Shown piece by piece: positions 43,401 through 48,858 of a stretch of 64,000 nt of DNA (positions within the stretch are counted from its first letter, which is position 1; each line of letters begins with the position of its first letter). The notes under the pieces are model-generated. The model saw only the letters and a program-made list of their open reading frames with translations, was not told where the DNA came from and made no database searches. The position numbers and the translations under genes are program-made. Source of the stretch: Bactericera cockerelli (Eukaryota > Arthropoda > Insecta > Hemiptera > Triozidae); assembly GCA_024516035.1 (NCBI GenBank), contig CM044961.1, positions 1,238,020-1,302,019 on the forward strand, written 5' to 3'.

Positions 43401-44710
43401 AAAAAAATGAGAATAACTTTGACGTAATATGTTTGAATTATTATTTTGTTTTTCTGGCCATGCCTTAACCTGTCAGGAACTATCAAGTAGCTAAAAACGG
43501 GTATTTATAGCTTCATAATGTGTCAAAAAATCATTCAAAACTAATCTTCTAACATTTTCATGTATAAGTTTTATAAATCATAAGTATTTTCACCCCTTAT
43601 CCTTTCATGCCTTAGATGCTCTACTTTGGGTACCTGTCCCGTTTTCGACTACATATTCTTAATTTAGTCAGTAACCATTAAGATTTCGGGAACTAGTATT
43701 TTACAACAAAGTAAAGCCAACAAAATGGTCTTTCATTTGATATATCCTTAAAGCTCGTATGATTTTTCGTTCTCGAGTTATGGCCGAAAATGTCAGCTCA
43801 ACCTCGAAAATTTGGCAAATGTCCAAACTTTGAGGCCAGAGCGGGTCCTGTTAACGTACTCTGATTGCCTTGAAATTTTGTCTATCTCAATTTCTGCAAA
43901 AGTCGAACTCATTTCTGCCTGAGCGTTGTAAAAATTCTGACATTTTTTTCTTACCCCTATGAGATAAAACCAGTCTAATGCCCAGCCTGACTTTGGCCGT
44001 ATAGGCAAAAATTTTTTGACTGAAAATCAATCCCCCTCAATATAAAGGAATACGGGTTTTTGCGTTTTTTGATATTCTGAGTCGTTTTCGAGAAACCTAG
44101 GCCTGGGTGAGACTTTATGAAGACCCTGTATATGAATGCCGACTAATCTTTAAAACCAATGGAAACAGATCGTGCCGTTCGGCATTTGCAGATCGGCAAT
44201 GCCGATCTGCAAAAGCCGACGCAATGGAAACCCACCTTAACAAATTAAAAAAATCATGGGAAACGAATGCTGTCTCCCTGCCAATATCGAATGCTGTATC
44301 CCTAAGGGGAGGGGTTAAAATTGCGGTAGGGGGTCGAAAGTGGGGGCAAAAGATAGAGGTGGTTGACACGGATCTTTTGAGTATAAAATGTTGAGCCTCG
44401 GATAAACGAGGCCACAATTATATCAAATTCTTTGCTAAATACATTTGTACTCCTTTTTCTTTCTACTCGAATACACTCCTGATTTATAGCGCCCATCCTC
44501 TCTCCTCCACAGGTAAAGGAAGACTGGAAGTACGTGGCGCTAGTGCTGGACCGTCTTTTCCTCTGGATCTTCACTCTAGCGGTGCTCGGTGGAACTGCTG
44601 GCATCATCCTGCAGGCGCCATCTTTGTACGACGATCGCGTGCCCATCGATTCCAAGTTCGCCGAAATCGCCAACTCCAACTCGCAGTTCAAATGTCCGCC
44701 GCCCAAGTAA
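16091..44710 (+). CDS. nAChRalpha: Nicotinic acetylcholine receptor alpha subunit, 3' part; exons 16091-16206, 17853-18021, 23445-23581, 25375-25521, 28206-28367, 29197-29428, 44513-44710
   Basis: Subunit of a pentameric acetylcholine-gated cation channel of the neuronal plasma membrane, the target of acetylcholine and neonicotinoids. The seven exons total 1161 nt and join in one frame with GT-AG introns to 386 residues plus TAA. In order they give the loop F region, the adjacent Cys pair of loop C (marks an alpha subunit), an N-I-T glycosylation sequon before M1, M1, M2, M3, a cytoplasmic loop of about 150 residues, a conserved amphipathic helix and M4 with a short extracellular tail. The ligand-binding exons before 16091, including loop B, are not in the window, so no start codon can be given. 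Introns are 1646, 5423, 1793, 2684, 829 and 15084 nt and full of mobile elements. M2, M3 and the start of the M3-M4 loop resemble the insect alpha1-alpha4 group; alpha1-like is a guess from recall. Confidence 0.93.
16404..17265. mobile_element. Foldback DNA element (862 bp) in intron 1, TA-flanked
   Basis: Ends CAGGTGGGGCAAAAGTCTGG and CCAGACTTTTGCCCCACCCTG (within one base) are flanked by TA on each side. Arms are inverted over their whole length (for example CGGCCCCCATGTCGGGGCC on both sides). Each arm also holds a second, diverged copy of its own end (AAAGTCTGGAAACCCC near 16696 and its complement near 16962). TA targets suggest a Tc1/mariner-type MITE. No transposase frame. Confidence 0.8.
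17542..17669. mobile_element. Harbinger-like MITE, intron 1
   Basis: Inverted ends GGGCGAAATTAATAGAC and GTCTATTAATTCCGCCC flanked by TAA (17539-17541, 17670-17672). A 3-bp TWA duplication is typical of PIF/Harbinger. The same family sits in intron 2 at 23073-23207. Confidence 0.75.
17853..18021 (+). CDS. nAChRalpha: nAChR alpha exon: loop C and M1
   Basis: Acceptor TTCATCTCCTAG ends at 17852; donor GAGAAG|GTGGGT begins at 18022. The product begins [20 protein letters not shown]. The Cys-Cys pair (17872-17877) is the agonist-binding loop C doublet defining alpha subunits. N-I-T is a possible N-glycosylation site just before M1. M1 includes the conserved Pro of IIIPCMGIS. The exon ends at SDSGEK, whose final Glu-Lys form the intracellular ring of the pore (positions -1' and 0'). 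A copy of its last bases plus donor recurs 529 bp into the intron. Confidence 0.95.
18180..18325 (-). mobile_element. SINE family G, intron 2
   Basis: The minus-strand head has GGGTTCGATTCCCAG, followed by CTCATACCTCGTGAGGAAAA and ATGAGTAGTTACTTG. The distal body is missing. Confidence 0.6.
18360..18700 (+). pseudogene. Possible reverse transcriptase relic
   Basis: Translated pieces [17 protein letters not shown] (18371-18421) and GIPQGG (near 18521) resemble RT motifs A (xDxxxAFD) and B. A diverged repeat of motif A lies near 18655. Stops and rearrangements break it; too short to classify. Confidence 0.35.
19089..20006 (+). pseudogene. LINE ORF2 part 1: AP-like endonuclease
   Basis: 305 codons. 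IQWNINGL at the start, [18 protein letters not shown] and SDHFPI are the conserved motifs of the exonuclease-endonuclease-phosphatase fold that nicks target DNA. The frame ends at a TAG (20004-20006) right after PVPW, where related elements continue with a second Trp; the following reading frame is the same, so this is a nonsense change inside ORF2, not a natural end. Confidence 0.9.
20007..21683 (+). pseudogene. LINE ORF2 part 2: reverse transcriptase
   Basis: Continues in the frame of the endonuclease (first Met at 20199). Motifs include [66 protein letters not shown] and the catalytic FIDD. Near 21624-21628 a one-base deletion shifts the frame, so the last ~20 codons before the stop at 21683 are out of frame and the true continuation is the next feature. 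Confidence 0.9.
21635..22831 (+). pseudogene. LINE ORF2 part 3: thumb, RNase H and C-terminal Cys motif
   Basis: 398 codons starting around [11 protein letters not shown]. RNase H motifs: [22 protein letters not shown] and [19 protein letters not shown] carry the catalytic Asp/Glu/Asp set. The C-terminus has CQCG...NHILTCP, the CCHC-like knuckle of this class. Out of frame with the RT because of the single deletion near 21625. Confidence 0.9.
22967..23068. mobile_element. Palindromic MITE in intron 2
   Basis: TACCTAATTTGCAAATTTG, GACTCAAATAATCATCTAAAC and their inverted partners form a ~100-bp near-perfect hairpin, directly after the LINE 3' flank. Confidence 0.75.
23073..23207. mobile_element. 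Harbinger-like MITE, intron 2
   Basis: Ends GGGTGAAATGAATAGAC and GTCTATTCATTCCGCCC, with TTA at 23070-23072 and 23208-23210. Same family as 17542-17669 (shared ATCACAAGTCA-TGCTAAGCG interior). Confidence 0.78.
23445..23581 (+). CDS. nAChRalpha: nAChR alpha exon: M2 pore helix and first half of M3
   Basis: Acceptor CTTTTCCCCACCAG ends at 23444; donor ATAAG|GTAAGT begins at 23582. The exon encodes [19 protein letters not shown], then [16 protein letters not shown] and the start of M3. Counting from Lys 0' of the previous exon, position 9' is Ile where most nAChR subunits have the gate Leu, and 12' is His. I recall this ILISLH form in some insect alpha subunits, so it is probably lineage-typical, not damage. 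The final AG joins T of the next exon to encode Ser. The exon tail is partly repeated directly after the donor (23588-23603). Confidence 0.95.
23604..23800 (+). mobile_element. SINE family C, intron 3
   Basis: The tRNA-like head has CGTAGCTCAGTGG (A box) and GGGTTCGAATCCC (B box), followed by CCCATTTGGGATTTTTACC, CTTACTGCTGGAATAA and a tail with ATTATGATTACG. It starts 22 bp after the exon 3 donor. Confidence 0.75.
23860..24025 (-). mobile_element. SINE family C, minus strand, intron 3
   Basis: The reverse complement has TAGCTCAGTGGTCAAGGCG, a GGTTCGACAACC-like B box and GGGCTTACTGCTGGAATAA. Confidence 0.7.
24200..24720. repeat. GA then CT microsatellite blocks, intron 3
   Basis: AGAGGGAGGGAGAG repeats (24485-24580) are followed by (TC)n at 24640-24700. 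The two strands are complementary, so a hairpin is possible in the transcript. CT-rich DNA continues to 25110. Confidence 0.88.
25226..25395 (+). repeat. About 3 copies of the exon 4 acceptor region
   Basis: AACCCATTCAGTTCTGTTT, AACCCATTGAGTTCTGTTT and AACCCATTCGGTTCTATTT are each followed by a pyrimidine tract and CCAGTATC(A/T)GTGTTA. The third contains the real acceptor (25374); the other two are upstream decoys at about 25267 and 25329. Confidence 0.88.
25375..25521 (+). CDS. nAChRalpha: nAChR alpha exon: second half of M3 and start of cytoplasmic loop
   Basis: Acceptor TTTTTTCCCCCAG ends at 25374. The exon reads through [20 protein letters not shown] and [20 protein letters not shown] to PQYNPDGS, the standard M3 end and membrane-proximal start of the M3-M4 loop. 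The donor is CTCA|GTAAGT, with the intron starting at 25522. Phase: one base completes Ser and two bases (CA) remain, giving Gln with the first base of the next exon. Both ends are unusual: the acceptor region is repeated upstream about three times and the last ~25 exon bases plus donor recur six more times downstream. Confidence 0.94.
25493..25960 (+). repeat. Seven copies of the exon 4 end plus donor
   Basis: The unit, ~65-75 bp, is GGCCGCAGTACAATCC, then GACGGCTCTCAGTAAGTATT and GCGGCC...AACGTATTATAAA. Copies start near 25493 (real), 25561, 25628, 25695, 25769, 25834 and 25909. The donor GT survives in copies 1, 2, 4, 6 and 7 and is lost in 3 and 5. Confidence 0.9.
26010..26115 (-). mobile_element. 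Repeat family E fragment
   Basis: Shares AGGAAACTGCAAGCTAG, GGCTTGTGAGGGTTAG and ACTGGTCTTCTCCCTGTTTA with 57200-57560 and 38280-38560. Confidence 0.55.
26270..26345 (-). mobile_element. SINE family B fragment, intron 4
   Basis: GAGTGTTTCACAGCCGTTTT, CGTAGCCATGAAACAGGAGC and ACGCTTGTGGTCTGTGTTG are shared with full-length family B copies at 42558 and 63410. Confidence 0.65.
26765..26925 (-). mobile_element. SINE family B, 5'-truncated, intron 4
   Basis: Minus-strand body: AAGTGACACAATACTTCCC, TGATGGGCGAG and TGTAGACGCTTGTGGTC. The tRNA-like head is missing. Confidence 0.7.
26935..27390 (+). mobile_element. Composite family A SINE pieces, intron 4
   Basis: GCCAGACTTGTAATCTGGAG followed by GTGGTTCAAGTC occurs at about 27050 and again near 27340; the AGTAAAGCGAGTTTGA tail occurs at 26948 and 27110. 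Rearranged copies. Confidence 0.55.
27440..28205 (+). repeat. Eight upstream copies of the exon 5 acceptor and exon start
   Basis: Pyrimidine tract, CAG, ATTCTCAGGTCCAATGTCC and variable lengths of the following exon recur at about 27451 (lacking ATTCTC), 27590, 27641, 27786, 27831, 27879, 28026 and 28114, before the real exon at 28206. Three copies (27451, 27641, 27879) extend to the codons for S-F-Y and then hit TGA or TAA; the real exon reads on. The three long copies end in (CTACTGA or CTACTAA)TTGGTCTTATATAT. Confidence 0.92.
28206..28367 (+). CDS. nAChRalpha: nAChR alpha exon: cytoplasmic loop segment
   Basis: The proximal one of nine similar acceptors (CTCCCCCCAG, ending 28205) is the only one followed by a full-length open exon. 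It encodes [17 protein letters not shown], then a Ser/Pro-rich stretch ending in Tyr, and a basic, Ser-rich segment ([18 protein letters not shown]) that could carry phosphorylation sites. The donor is CGCCCAG|GTAACC, intron from 28368. Frame fits both neighbours (1 base in, 2 bases out). The acceptor AG could shift 8 bases (TTCTCAG) but that breaks the frame. Loop sequence is poorly conserved between subunits, so the exact start is less sure than for the other exons. Confidence 0.82.
28384..28440 (+). repeat. Copies of the exon 5 donor
   Basis: CTGTCGCCCAGGTAACCTTT at the real donor (28358-28377) recurs at about 28420-28440, with a shorter AAGGTAACCTTT copy between, separated by A-rich DNA. 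Confidence 0.85.
28446..28605. mobile_element. TTAA-flanked piggyBac-like MITE, intron 5
   Basis: TTAA at 28442-28445 and 28606-28609 flank inverted ends CATTTAGACGACCGG and CCGGTCGCCTAAGTG. It contains two perfect 20-bp palindromes GTGTACCACCGGTGGTACAC at 28461-28480 and 28505-28524. It lies 78 bp after the exon 5 donor. Confidence 0.75.
28618..28756. mobile_element. MITE-like inverted repeat, intron 5
   Basis: CAGCCGTATATTTATGAACAG with GTCTGAGCATG and, inverted, CATTGCTCAGAC with CTGTTCATAAATACGG. Arms of ~40 bp around ~60 bp. Confidence 0.65.
29130..29188 (+). mobile_element. LINE-like 3' tail next to the exon 6 acceptor
   Basis: TTGTACAAATAAATAAAAGT followed by (ATTCA)n at 29162-29186 looks like the 3' end of a CR1-like LINE with a short-repeat tail. 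Only about 9 bases separate it from the acceptor AG at 29195-29196. Upstream body not recognised. Confidence 0.45.
29197..29428 (+). CDS. nAChRalpha: nAChR alpha exon: rest of cytoplasmic loop and amphipathic helix
   Basis: The acceptor is GGCTCCCCAG, ending 29196, right behind a (CAATT)n tract; donor AAG|GTAAGT begins at 29429. It reads [20 protein letters not shown], then [18 protein letters not shown] and, near the end, [19 protein letters not shown]. The last segment matches the conserved pre-M4 amphipathic helix of insect nAChR (typically VRFIAEHT). It ends in phase 0. Base composition is much more GC-rich than the flanks, as expected for a conserved exon in AT-rich DNA. The last 77 nt plus donor are duplicated 107 bp downstream. 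Confidence 0.93.
29457..29545 (+). repeat. Duplicate of exon 6 end plus donor, intron 6
   Basis: CCGCCCGTGATGCACCGCAG through GATGACTCTACCAAGGTAAGT repeats 29350-29438 at a 107-bp offset with a single visible change in the exon part (TCC ACT to TCT ACC), and shares the donor AAG|GTAAGTGCG. It has no acceptor of its own. Confidence 0.95.
29861..29891. repeat. C31 homopolymer
   Basis: Uninterrupted C from 29861 to 29891; the minus strand is G31. Confidence 0.95.
30320..30372. repeat. CT microsatellite
   Basis: (TC)n of about 50 bp with one TTTC interruption. Confidence 0.9.
30505..30832 (+). mobile_element. tRNA-derived SINE family D, near full length, intron 6
   Basis: Head TGCTCCGTGGTGTAACGGTT, a degenerate B box (GAGTTCTATTCCCTG), then CCCAGGCTGGGTGAGC, CCCAGCGAATGGAGGGTAAA, ACTGGTCACAATAGATC and a (TAA)n tail at 30818-30832. 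Confidence 0.72.
30960..31085 (-). mobile_element. Repeat family E fragment, intron 6
   Basis: GATGGTCTCCAGCCAA, GTTGGCTCGTTCTGAACCAC and ATGTGCGATCAACCATC match 57360-57500 in inverse orientation. Confidence 0.55.
31490..32160. repeat. CT-rich low-complexity block, intron 6
   Basis: Pyrimidine-rich DNA with (TC)n at 31845-31870 and 32065-32130. Open frames here are composition artefacts. Confidence 0.85.
32575..34383 (-). pseudogene. LINE ORF2 part 2: reverse transcriptase
   Basis: 602 codons from the first Met; the frame actually opens upstream at ~34465. Motifs: [77 protein letters not shown] and the catalytic FADD. The C-terminal region has the [10 protein letters not shown] motif. Otherwise intact. 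Confidence 0.9.
34430..35506 (-). pseudogene. LINE ORF2 part 1: endonuclease
   Basis: 358 codons. [45 protein letters not shown] and SDHYFIAIQ are AP-endonuclease motifs. Starts at Met 35506, 50 bp after the true ORF1 stop. Its last ~15 codons are out of frame after the A9 run (T9 on +, 34465-34473); the correct frame continues into the RT. Confidence 0.88.
35557..36542 (-). pseudogene. LINE ORF1: PHD finger, coiled coil, FP-like C-terminal domain; one frameshift
   Basis: Residues 5-60 hold a C4HC3 PHD finger (CKTC, CGVC, HWLC, WKCPEC). Residues ~95-175 are heptad-rich (coiled coil), followed by [10 protein letters not shown]. The first frame stops at 35703. The next frame continues with [16 protein letters not shown] and [15 protein letters not shown] down to a TAA at 35557-35559, the C-terminal domain shared by such ORF1s and the FP-protein family. 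The shift is one missing A near 35725-35735. ORF1 proteins bind element RNA in the particle. Confidence 0.8.
37200..37455. repeat. GA-rich block with (GA)n
   Basis: AGAGAGAAAG and GATAGATACATAGAG repeats, then pure (GA)n at about 37390-37452. Confidence 0.9.
37456..38279. other. Intron 6, no element recognised
   Basis: AT-rich, no supported feature. Confidence 0.4.
38280..38560 (+). mobile_element. Repeat family E copy, intron 6
   Basis: CCAACCCTTACA, AAGCCAGGATAGCTTACAG, TTTCCCAAGGG, GTTGATCGCACATA, GAGCCAACTTTGAAATGAAG and GTTGGCTGGAGACCATC recur at 57200-57560. No terminal repeats identified. Confidence 0.65.
38555..38860 (+). repeat. Tandem repeat, ~115-bp unit, 2.7 copies
   Basis: ATGATGAAGAGGTTGACCAA, CCCAAATATAGGTTGGAGG, AAAGGCAAGTTAAAGTATAA and GATGAAGATATAATATAAAG repeat almost identically at about 38558, 38668 and 38785. 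It amplifies the 3' end of the family E copy. Confidence 0.92.
38861..39790. other. Intron 6, AT-rich, no element recognised
   Basis: Contains T16 near 39186. A 70-codon minus-strand frame (39523-39735) is not recognised and has no supporting signals. Confidence 0.4.
39818..40170. mobile_element. Harbinger-like MITE, intact copy (353 bp)
   Basis: Inverted ends AGGTGGGTTTCCATTGCGTC and GACGCAATGGAAACCCACCT flanked by TTA (39815-39817, 40171-40173). The interior is rich in TGCCGATCGGCA palindromes. A second copy lies 35 bp away. Confidence 0.85.
40615..41212. mobile_element. MITE nested in the left arm of the foldback
   Basis: CTGGGCATGGACCAAC and GTTGGTCCATGCCCAG begin inverted arms of ~225 bp (shared CGTTCTCGAGATACAGGGTC, CATAATTTACGG and AGGAGTTATTATT). 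The equivalent position in the right arm (~43970-43995) lacks it, so it inserted after the foldback formed. Confidence 0.8.
42556..42826 (+). mobile_element. tRNA-derived SINE family B in the foldback spacer
   Basis: Head GCGCGATTAGCTCAGTGG (A box) and GGGTTCGATCCTCC (B box), with anticodon-like GCC in CTTGCCATG (tRNA-Gly-like). The body has CGGTGCGCTCGTGTTGACCC, AGTATTGTGTCACTTCTCGC and ACAGACCACAAGCGTCTACA. Full-length relative at 63410-63668. Confidence 0.8.
44513..44710 (+). CDS. nAChRalpha: nAChR alpha last coding exon: M4 and C-terminus
   Basis: Acceptor CTCTCCTCCACAG ends at 44512. The exon starts [20 protein letters not shown], continues through M4 ([20 protein letters not shown]) and ends [12 protein letters not shown]...CPPPK with TAA at 44708-44710. 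DWKYVA and the LQAPSLYD end of M4 are family signatures. The extracellular tail is about 30 residues, normal for the family. The 15-kb intron before it is the largest in the window. Confidence 0.96.
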   Translation, partial: VKEDWKYVALVLDRLFLWIFTLAVLGGTAGIILQAPSLYDDRVPIDSKFAEIANSNSQFKCPPPK

Positions 44711-45010
44711 CTTCGAGCGCTAGTGTCTCTGTCTACGAACCTCGATATCTTGACCGACAAAGCGGCGGACTTGTAAAGTTAAGCAAAGTTTCAGTGAAGC
44801 GAGATGAGTAGCTGTGACATCACGAAAGTGATTAACACAAATATGATAGCTTTAACTCTTACACTGCTCAGTTTATTCAGTAAAAGAATGAGACTAAAGA
44901 ATCCCTTTACTCTCACAGTTTTAAGAATAGAGACTTTTCATATTTCAACTGAAAATTTTCAATTTACAAATAATACTTTAATATTATACTGCCATTGAAG
45001 GAATAAAAAG
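44711..45010 (+). other. Probable 3' UTR of the nAChR gene, beginning with a SINE remnant
   Basis: After the stop, 44735-44855 matches the family A SINE (tRNA-like CGGCGGACTTGTAA, then AGTGAAGCGAG and GATTAACACAAATATGATA) but lacks the B-box segment. The first AATAAA is at 45002-45007 and is a plausible but unproven poly(A) signal. Insect 3' UTRs can be much longer, so the hairpin at 45338-45597 may also be transcribed. Confidence 0.5.
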
Positions 45011-45337
45011 TTCAAACAAGGTTTCATACTCGTAATGCCGTTGAGACAAAGAATGGAGAGTTTTTGCAACCAAAATTAGACACAAATATTTAGAGAGTTT
45101 GAGCAGACAAAAATATCTTCACCCTTTTTGATTTTTCGTCCTTGTTTGACGAAAACTCGTTGCTGCTCATGCGCTCAAATTTTCGAGTCTTACTTAAATT
45201 CATTTAATTTTTTCCGTTTTTTGAACAAGGTGACCCTAATTTTCAAAAAGTCCTTTCCGCCATGCGCTCCACGATTTTTCGTCTAAAAGTTTTTTCTCTT
45301 TGGTGTTGAAAACATGAAATTAGTATAAAGTGAGACT

Positions 45338-45597
45338 GCTTATGACGGGTTCTACGGATCTAGAAAAACACTTGAAAAACACGAAACTGGGGATTGGGAA
45401 CGTTAACTATGCAAAAGGATTCGTCAAATTAGCGCTTGTGCAGTAAATCGAGGGTTTTCCTCGCCAAACCGAGGTGGCAAAACCCTCGATTTACTGCACG
45501 AGCGCTAATTTGACGAATCCTTTTGGAACTCACGTTCCCTGCCCCCGTTTTTGTGTTTTTTAGGTGTTTTTCAAGATCCGTAAAACCGGTCATTAAA
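45338..45597. mobile_element. ~260-bp palindromic MITE / hairpin downstream of the nAChR stop
   Basis: TTCTACGGATCTAGAAAAAC, GCAAAAGGATTCGTCAAATT and GCAGTAAATCGAGGGTTTTC each have an inverted partner to the right, around a short centre near 45470. Begins 628 bp after the stop codon. Confidence 0.85.
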
Positions 45598-45689
45598 CTC
45601 GAATGTCTACTTTCCCTTAACTGAATAAGCGTAACGTTAAAAAATAACGTGATGCTTATTTGCGCAAAATTAATATTGAGTCCATATTG

Positions 45690-45765
45690 ATGAGTGCTTA
45701 TCGATGAGACCGTGAACGCGTGACCTGGAGGTCTATGGTTCGAGTCCCAAGCTTCGAAAATATTG
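45690..45765 (+). mobile_element. Diverged family A SINE
   Basis: GCTTATCGATGAGACCG, GTGACCTGGAGGTCTATGG and TTCGAGTCCCAAGCTTCG keep the tRNA-like head. Confidence 0.5.
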
Positions 45766-47480
45766 ATGAGTCTTAAAAAAAATTATAACCTAAAATATTA
45801 TACCCTTTTATCATAGTTATTGCCTGTTAGACTAACGTAGATTATTTTATTTTTGAACATGTACAAAGGAATTGATGTTAAAATATTAGAAATTTAAGTA
45901 GCGGTTGTTATATGTATGTAGTTCAATACCAAATTTACATTATATTAACAGTAAAAAGCCAATAATTTTAATTTTCAGAGTAAATTTTAATATAAAGTAA
46001 CTCGTTTACAATATTACAATGAAATCCTTTTTTTTTTTGTCTTTTAAATTTTAATATGAATTTGAATATGATTTCAATTTATTTCTATTCAGTTCGTTAC
46101 TACAGTTTCGAAAAATCCAAGCATTTTGTGGGATTGGTACTTAAGAATTTCGGAAGTAAAAGAGGCTTAGAATTTCTTGAATTTGAAATTTATATTCTGT
46201 TCGTGCGTATAGAAATTGTATTTTATTTATTTTTCAATTCAACTCTTCAGGGTGATTCAAAAAAATAAAATTGACCCCCCATAAAATGGTCCATTATATT
46301 TGTGGTTAATGGATTGACCTACTTTTTTAATCACCCTATAAATTTCGTGAAAACTAAGTGACACCCACTCGGCCACGGTAATTTTATTATTATTTTTTTC
46401 TTTGGTCTATGATTTATCTTTAAATTGAGAAAATGTGCTAATTTGCTAACTTATGAAAATTTAAAATATTATCTGTAGGTTTGTGTTTTGGATTAAAGAT
46501 TAAAAATTAAGTGATAGGTATTTTCTAGAATGGTTTGATGTTTTGAAAGTAAAATTTATATCAATCCACTTATTTAAATCTGTAATATTATATGTAGAGA
46601 CATAATATGAGTAGTATGTGTACCAAAATATTGTAAAATTATCGATTCTTAAAAATATAAATATAAAATTTCATTATTCTCAAGATTTCTATTAAAATTA
46701 TTTAGGCCTTCAAGAGAACCTACCATAGCCACATTTTGTTTTTGATTTTACGAACATGCATAATTAATTAATTATTTCAGAGACTTATGACGGATTTCAA
46801 TAAAATTTCAACGATCACATAGAAGTAAAAAAGAGCTAAATATTGTAATAGCGACCTTTTTTGCTGATATGTATTTTGTGAAAATAATGTAAAGATGATA
46901 ATTTTGATCACCATTAACATTGTAATTTATATATCATTCTTCAGAGATTTACATAAAAATCGTGATGTGTTTTATTCAATTATCAACATTTGAAAATGTA
47001 AAATATCTCATCAAAGCTCCCATGAGGTGATACGTACATTCTTCTACTCTACATATCTATTGTAAACTATTCGCGAGTTTATTTTTTGATAAAAGTGAAT
47101 GTATTTCTTTGAATTATTAAAATAACATTTCCTGTCACAGTACCTATCTAATTTGATTTGGATTACAAATAACAGAAAGCTCTTATTTGTAATAAAATAA
47201 TTAAATTAATTTACTGTGCAAACTTCAAAATAATTGATTTTAATCTTTAATTCACTTAAAAAAATAAAAAATTGAATCCCATTGTAGACATTATAATTAT
47301 ACCTACTATGGCAATTTTTTCCCAAACTTAAACAAAATGTGGTCTATAAAATATGTCTCTTTTATAGATTTGTAAATTTTCAAGTAATGTTACATTGGTA
47401 GTCAAATTATAATAAGTTAATTTACTGAAGAGTTCAGATATAAAACACGAATACTATTATTTGTACTTTGTAAATTACAT
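45766..47480. other. AT-rich interval downstream of the gene, nothing recognised
   Basis: Very AT-rich; frames here lack family resemblance. Could include distal 3' UTR. Confidence 0.4.
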
Positions 47481-47487
47481 TTTCCTA

Positions 47488-48124
47488 GGGTTCGATTATC
47501 ATTTACATTAAACAGGGAGATAAAAATTCTGACTATCGCTGATCAGTTGATTAACACTGATGGTGTGTTTATCAATGATATATTAATCAACCAAATTGGA
47601 TGAAACATATTGGAAGTTAATGTCATTTTAAATCAACCAAATTGGACGAAACCTGTTGGAAGTTCATGACATTTTAATAAAAAAACAAATTGATGAAACA
47701 TATTGGAAGTTAATGACATTTTAATCAACCAAATTGGATGCAACATATTGGAAGTTTATGACGTTTTAATCAACCAAATTGGATGAAACCTATATTTTAA
47801 AGGTAATGACATTTTAATCAACCAAATTAAATTAATCATGGCTACTGCCTTACACTAAACTTCAAATGTTTTATTTTTTTTTATTCACATTCTTTCAAGT
47901 AAAGTCACACAAAGTTTTTGACTTTGGAAATCCAGAGAGAACACTTGCTGCGTTACCTCTCTGGATTACCAGAGACAATCTTTGTGTGAGAAATTGGATG
48001 AAACATATTGGAAGTTAATGACATTTTAAACAACCAAATTGGATTAAACATATTGGAAGTGAATGACATTTTTAGCGTTGATTAACTAATCAACAGAATA
48101 TTGGAATGATTGATAATCGAACCC
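47488..48124. mobile_element. TA-flanked MITE with internal minisatellite
   Basis: Ends GGGTTCGATTATCA (47488) and TGATAATCGAACCC (48124) with TA outside. Inside, a ~45-bp unit (AATCAACCAAATTGGATGAA, ACATATTGGAAGTTAATGAC, ATTTT) repeats about 7-8 times (47585-47830 and 47995-48070), split by a ~165-bp segment with its own inverted repeat (TCACACAAAG ... CTTTGTGTGA). Confidence 0.8.
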
Positions 48125-48811
48125 TAAGGCCTTGATCCACCTGAGCGCAACATTTTGTCTCGCAACACTGCGAAGCGTTTCTCAACGTTTCCAATGGCTG
48201 AAACATTGTTTCACAAAGCTTTGCAACATTTTCCATTTCCGATCATTCGGTTATTCGTCGAAGCCTCGTCTCGTGATGCTGGCTATTATCGGCCCCTCTC
48301 AGGTTGGGTGAAGTTAATTTGAGTTACTAGTTTGTGAGTTTCTAGTGAATAGAGCTTAAATACCCGTCGTGATGACCATGCAGTTGAAAAGGACCTGAAA
48401 CAAAAAAATCAAAATGTTGCACTCAGTGGCACCGTTTCTTAAGTGTATCTAATCCTTAGATAAATATTCAACAAAAAACAATTATATTATTTATGTTAAA
48501 TGTGTCATTTGAAAATACAAAAATAACGGAATAACCATACTGTCATATGATAATAAAAATAAAGTATTAGATGATTTATTATTGTTTTTTACAATGAAAA
48601 AAGTGTTTGTATTTTTATTTTCATAATTTGAAGAAATTCTAACTTTTTTTCCCCCAAATAGGCACTTTAACCAATATAAATGGTCGTTCGTGATGCTCCT
48701 CAGGTTCTCAACTAGGTGATAGAGATTTACACTTTTCAGAATTTTTTTTTATATATAAACAATTGGATCAAGCTTTATTTACGAATTTATTTTTGTATAC
48801 AATGAACATAA

Positions 48812-48817
<6 letters not shown>

Positions 48818-48857
<40 letters not shown>
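48818..48857. repeat. (ACT)n microsatellite
   Basis: About 13 perfect ACT units. Confidence 0.97.

Positions 48858-48858
<1 letters not shown>

Larger units (their letters stand above)
40462..44128. mobile_element. Giant foldback element (3667 bp, TA-flanked)
   Basis: Ends CAGGGTCTTCATAAAGTCTC and GAGACTTTATGAAGACCCTG with TA outside each. Arms are inverted over more than 1.2 kb (left 40462-42335 including a 598-bp nested insertion; right 42827-44128). Matching pairs include CCCAGGCCTAGGTTTCTCGA and CCAAATTTAGGGGTCT with their complements. The middle 42336-42826 contains a SINE. No transposase frame seen; frames in the arms mirror each other and are probably not coding. Confidence 0.85.
40206..44237. 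mobile_element. Second copy of the same MITE, split by a 3.7-kb insertion
   Basis: Left part 40206-40459, right part 44131-44237, ends AGGTGGGTTTCCATTGCGTC and its complement, TAA at 40203-40205 and 44238-44240. The sequence parallels 39818-40170 up to ATATACGA, where the foldback element interrupts it. Confidence 0.85.
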
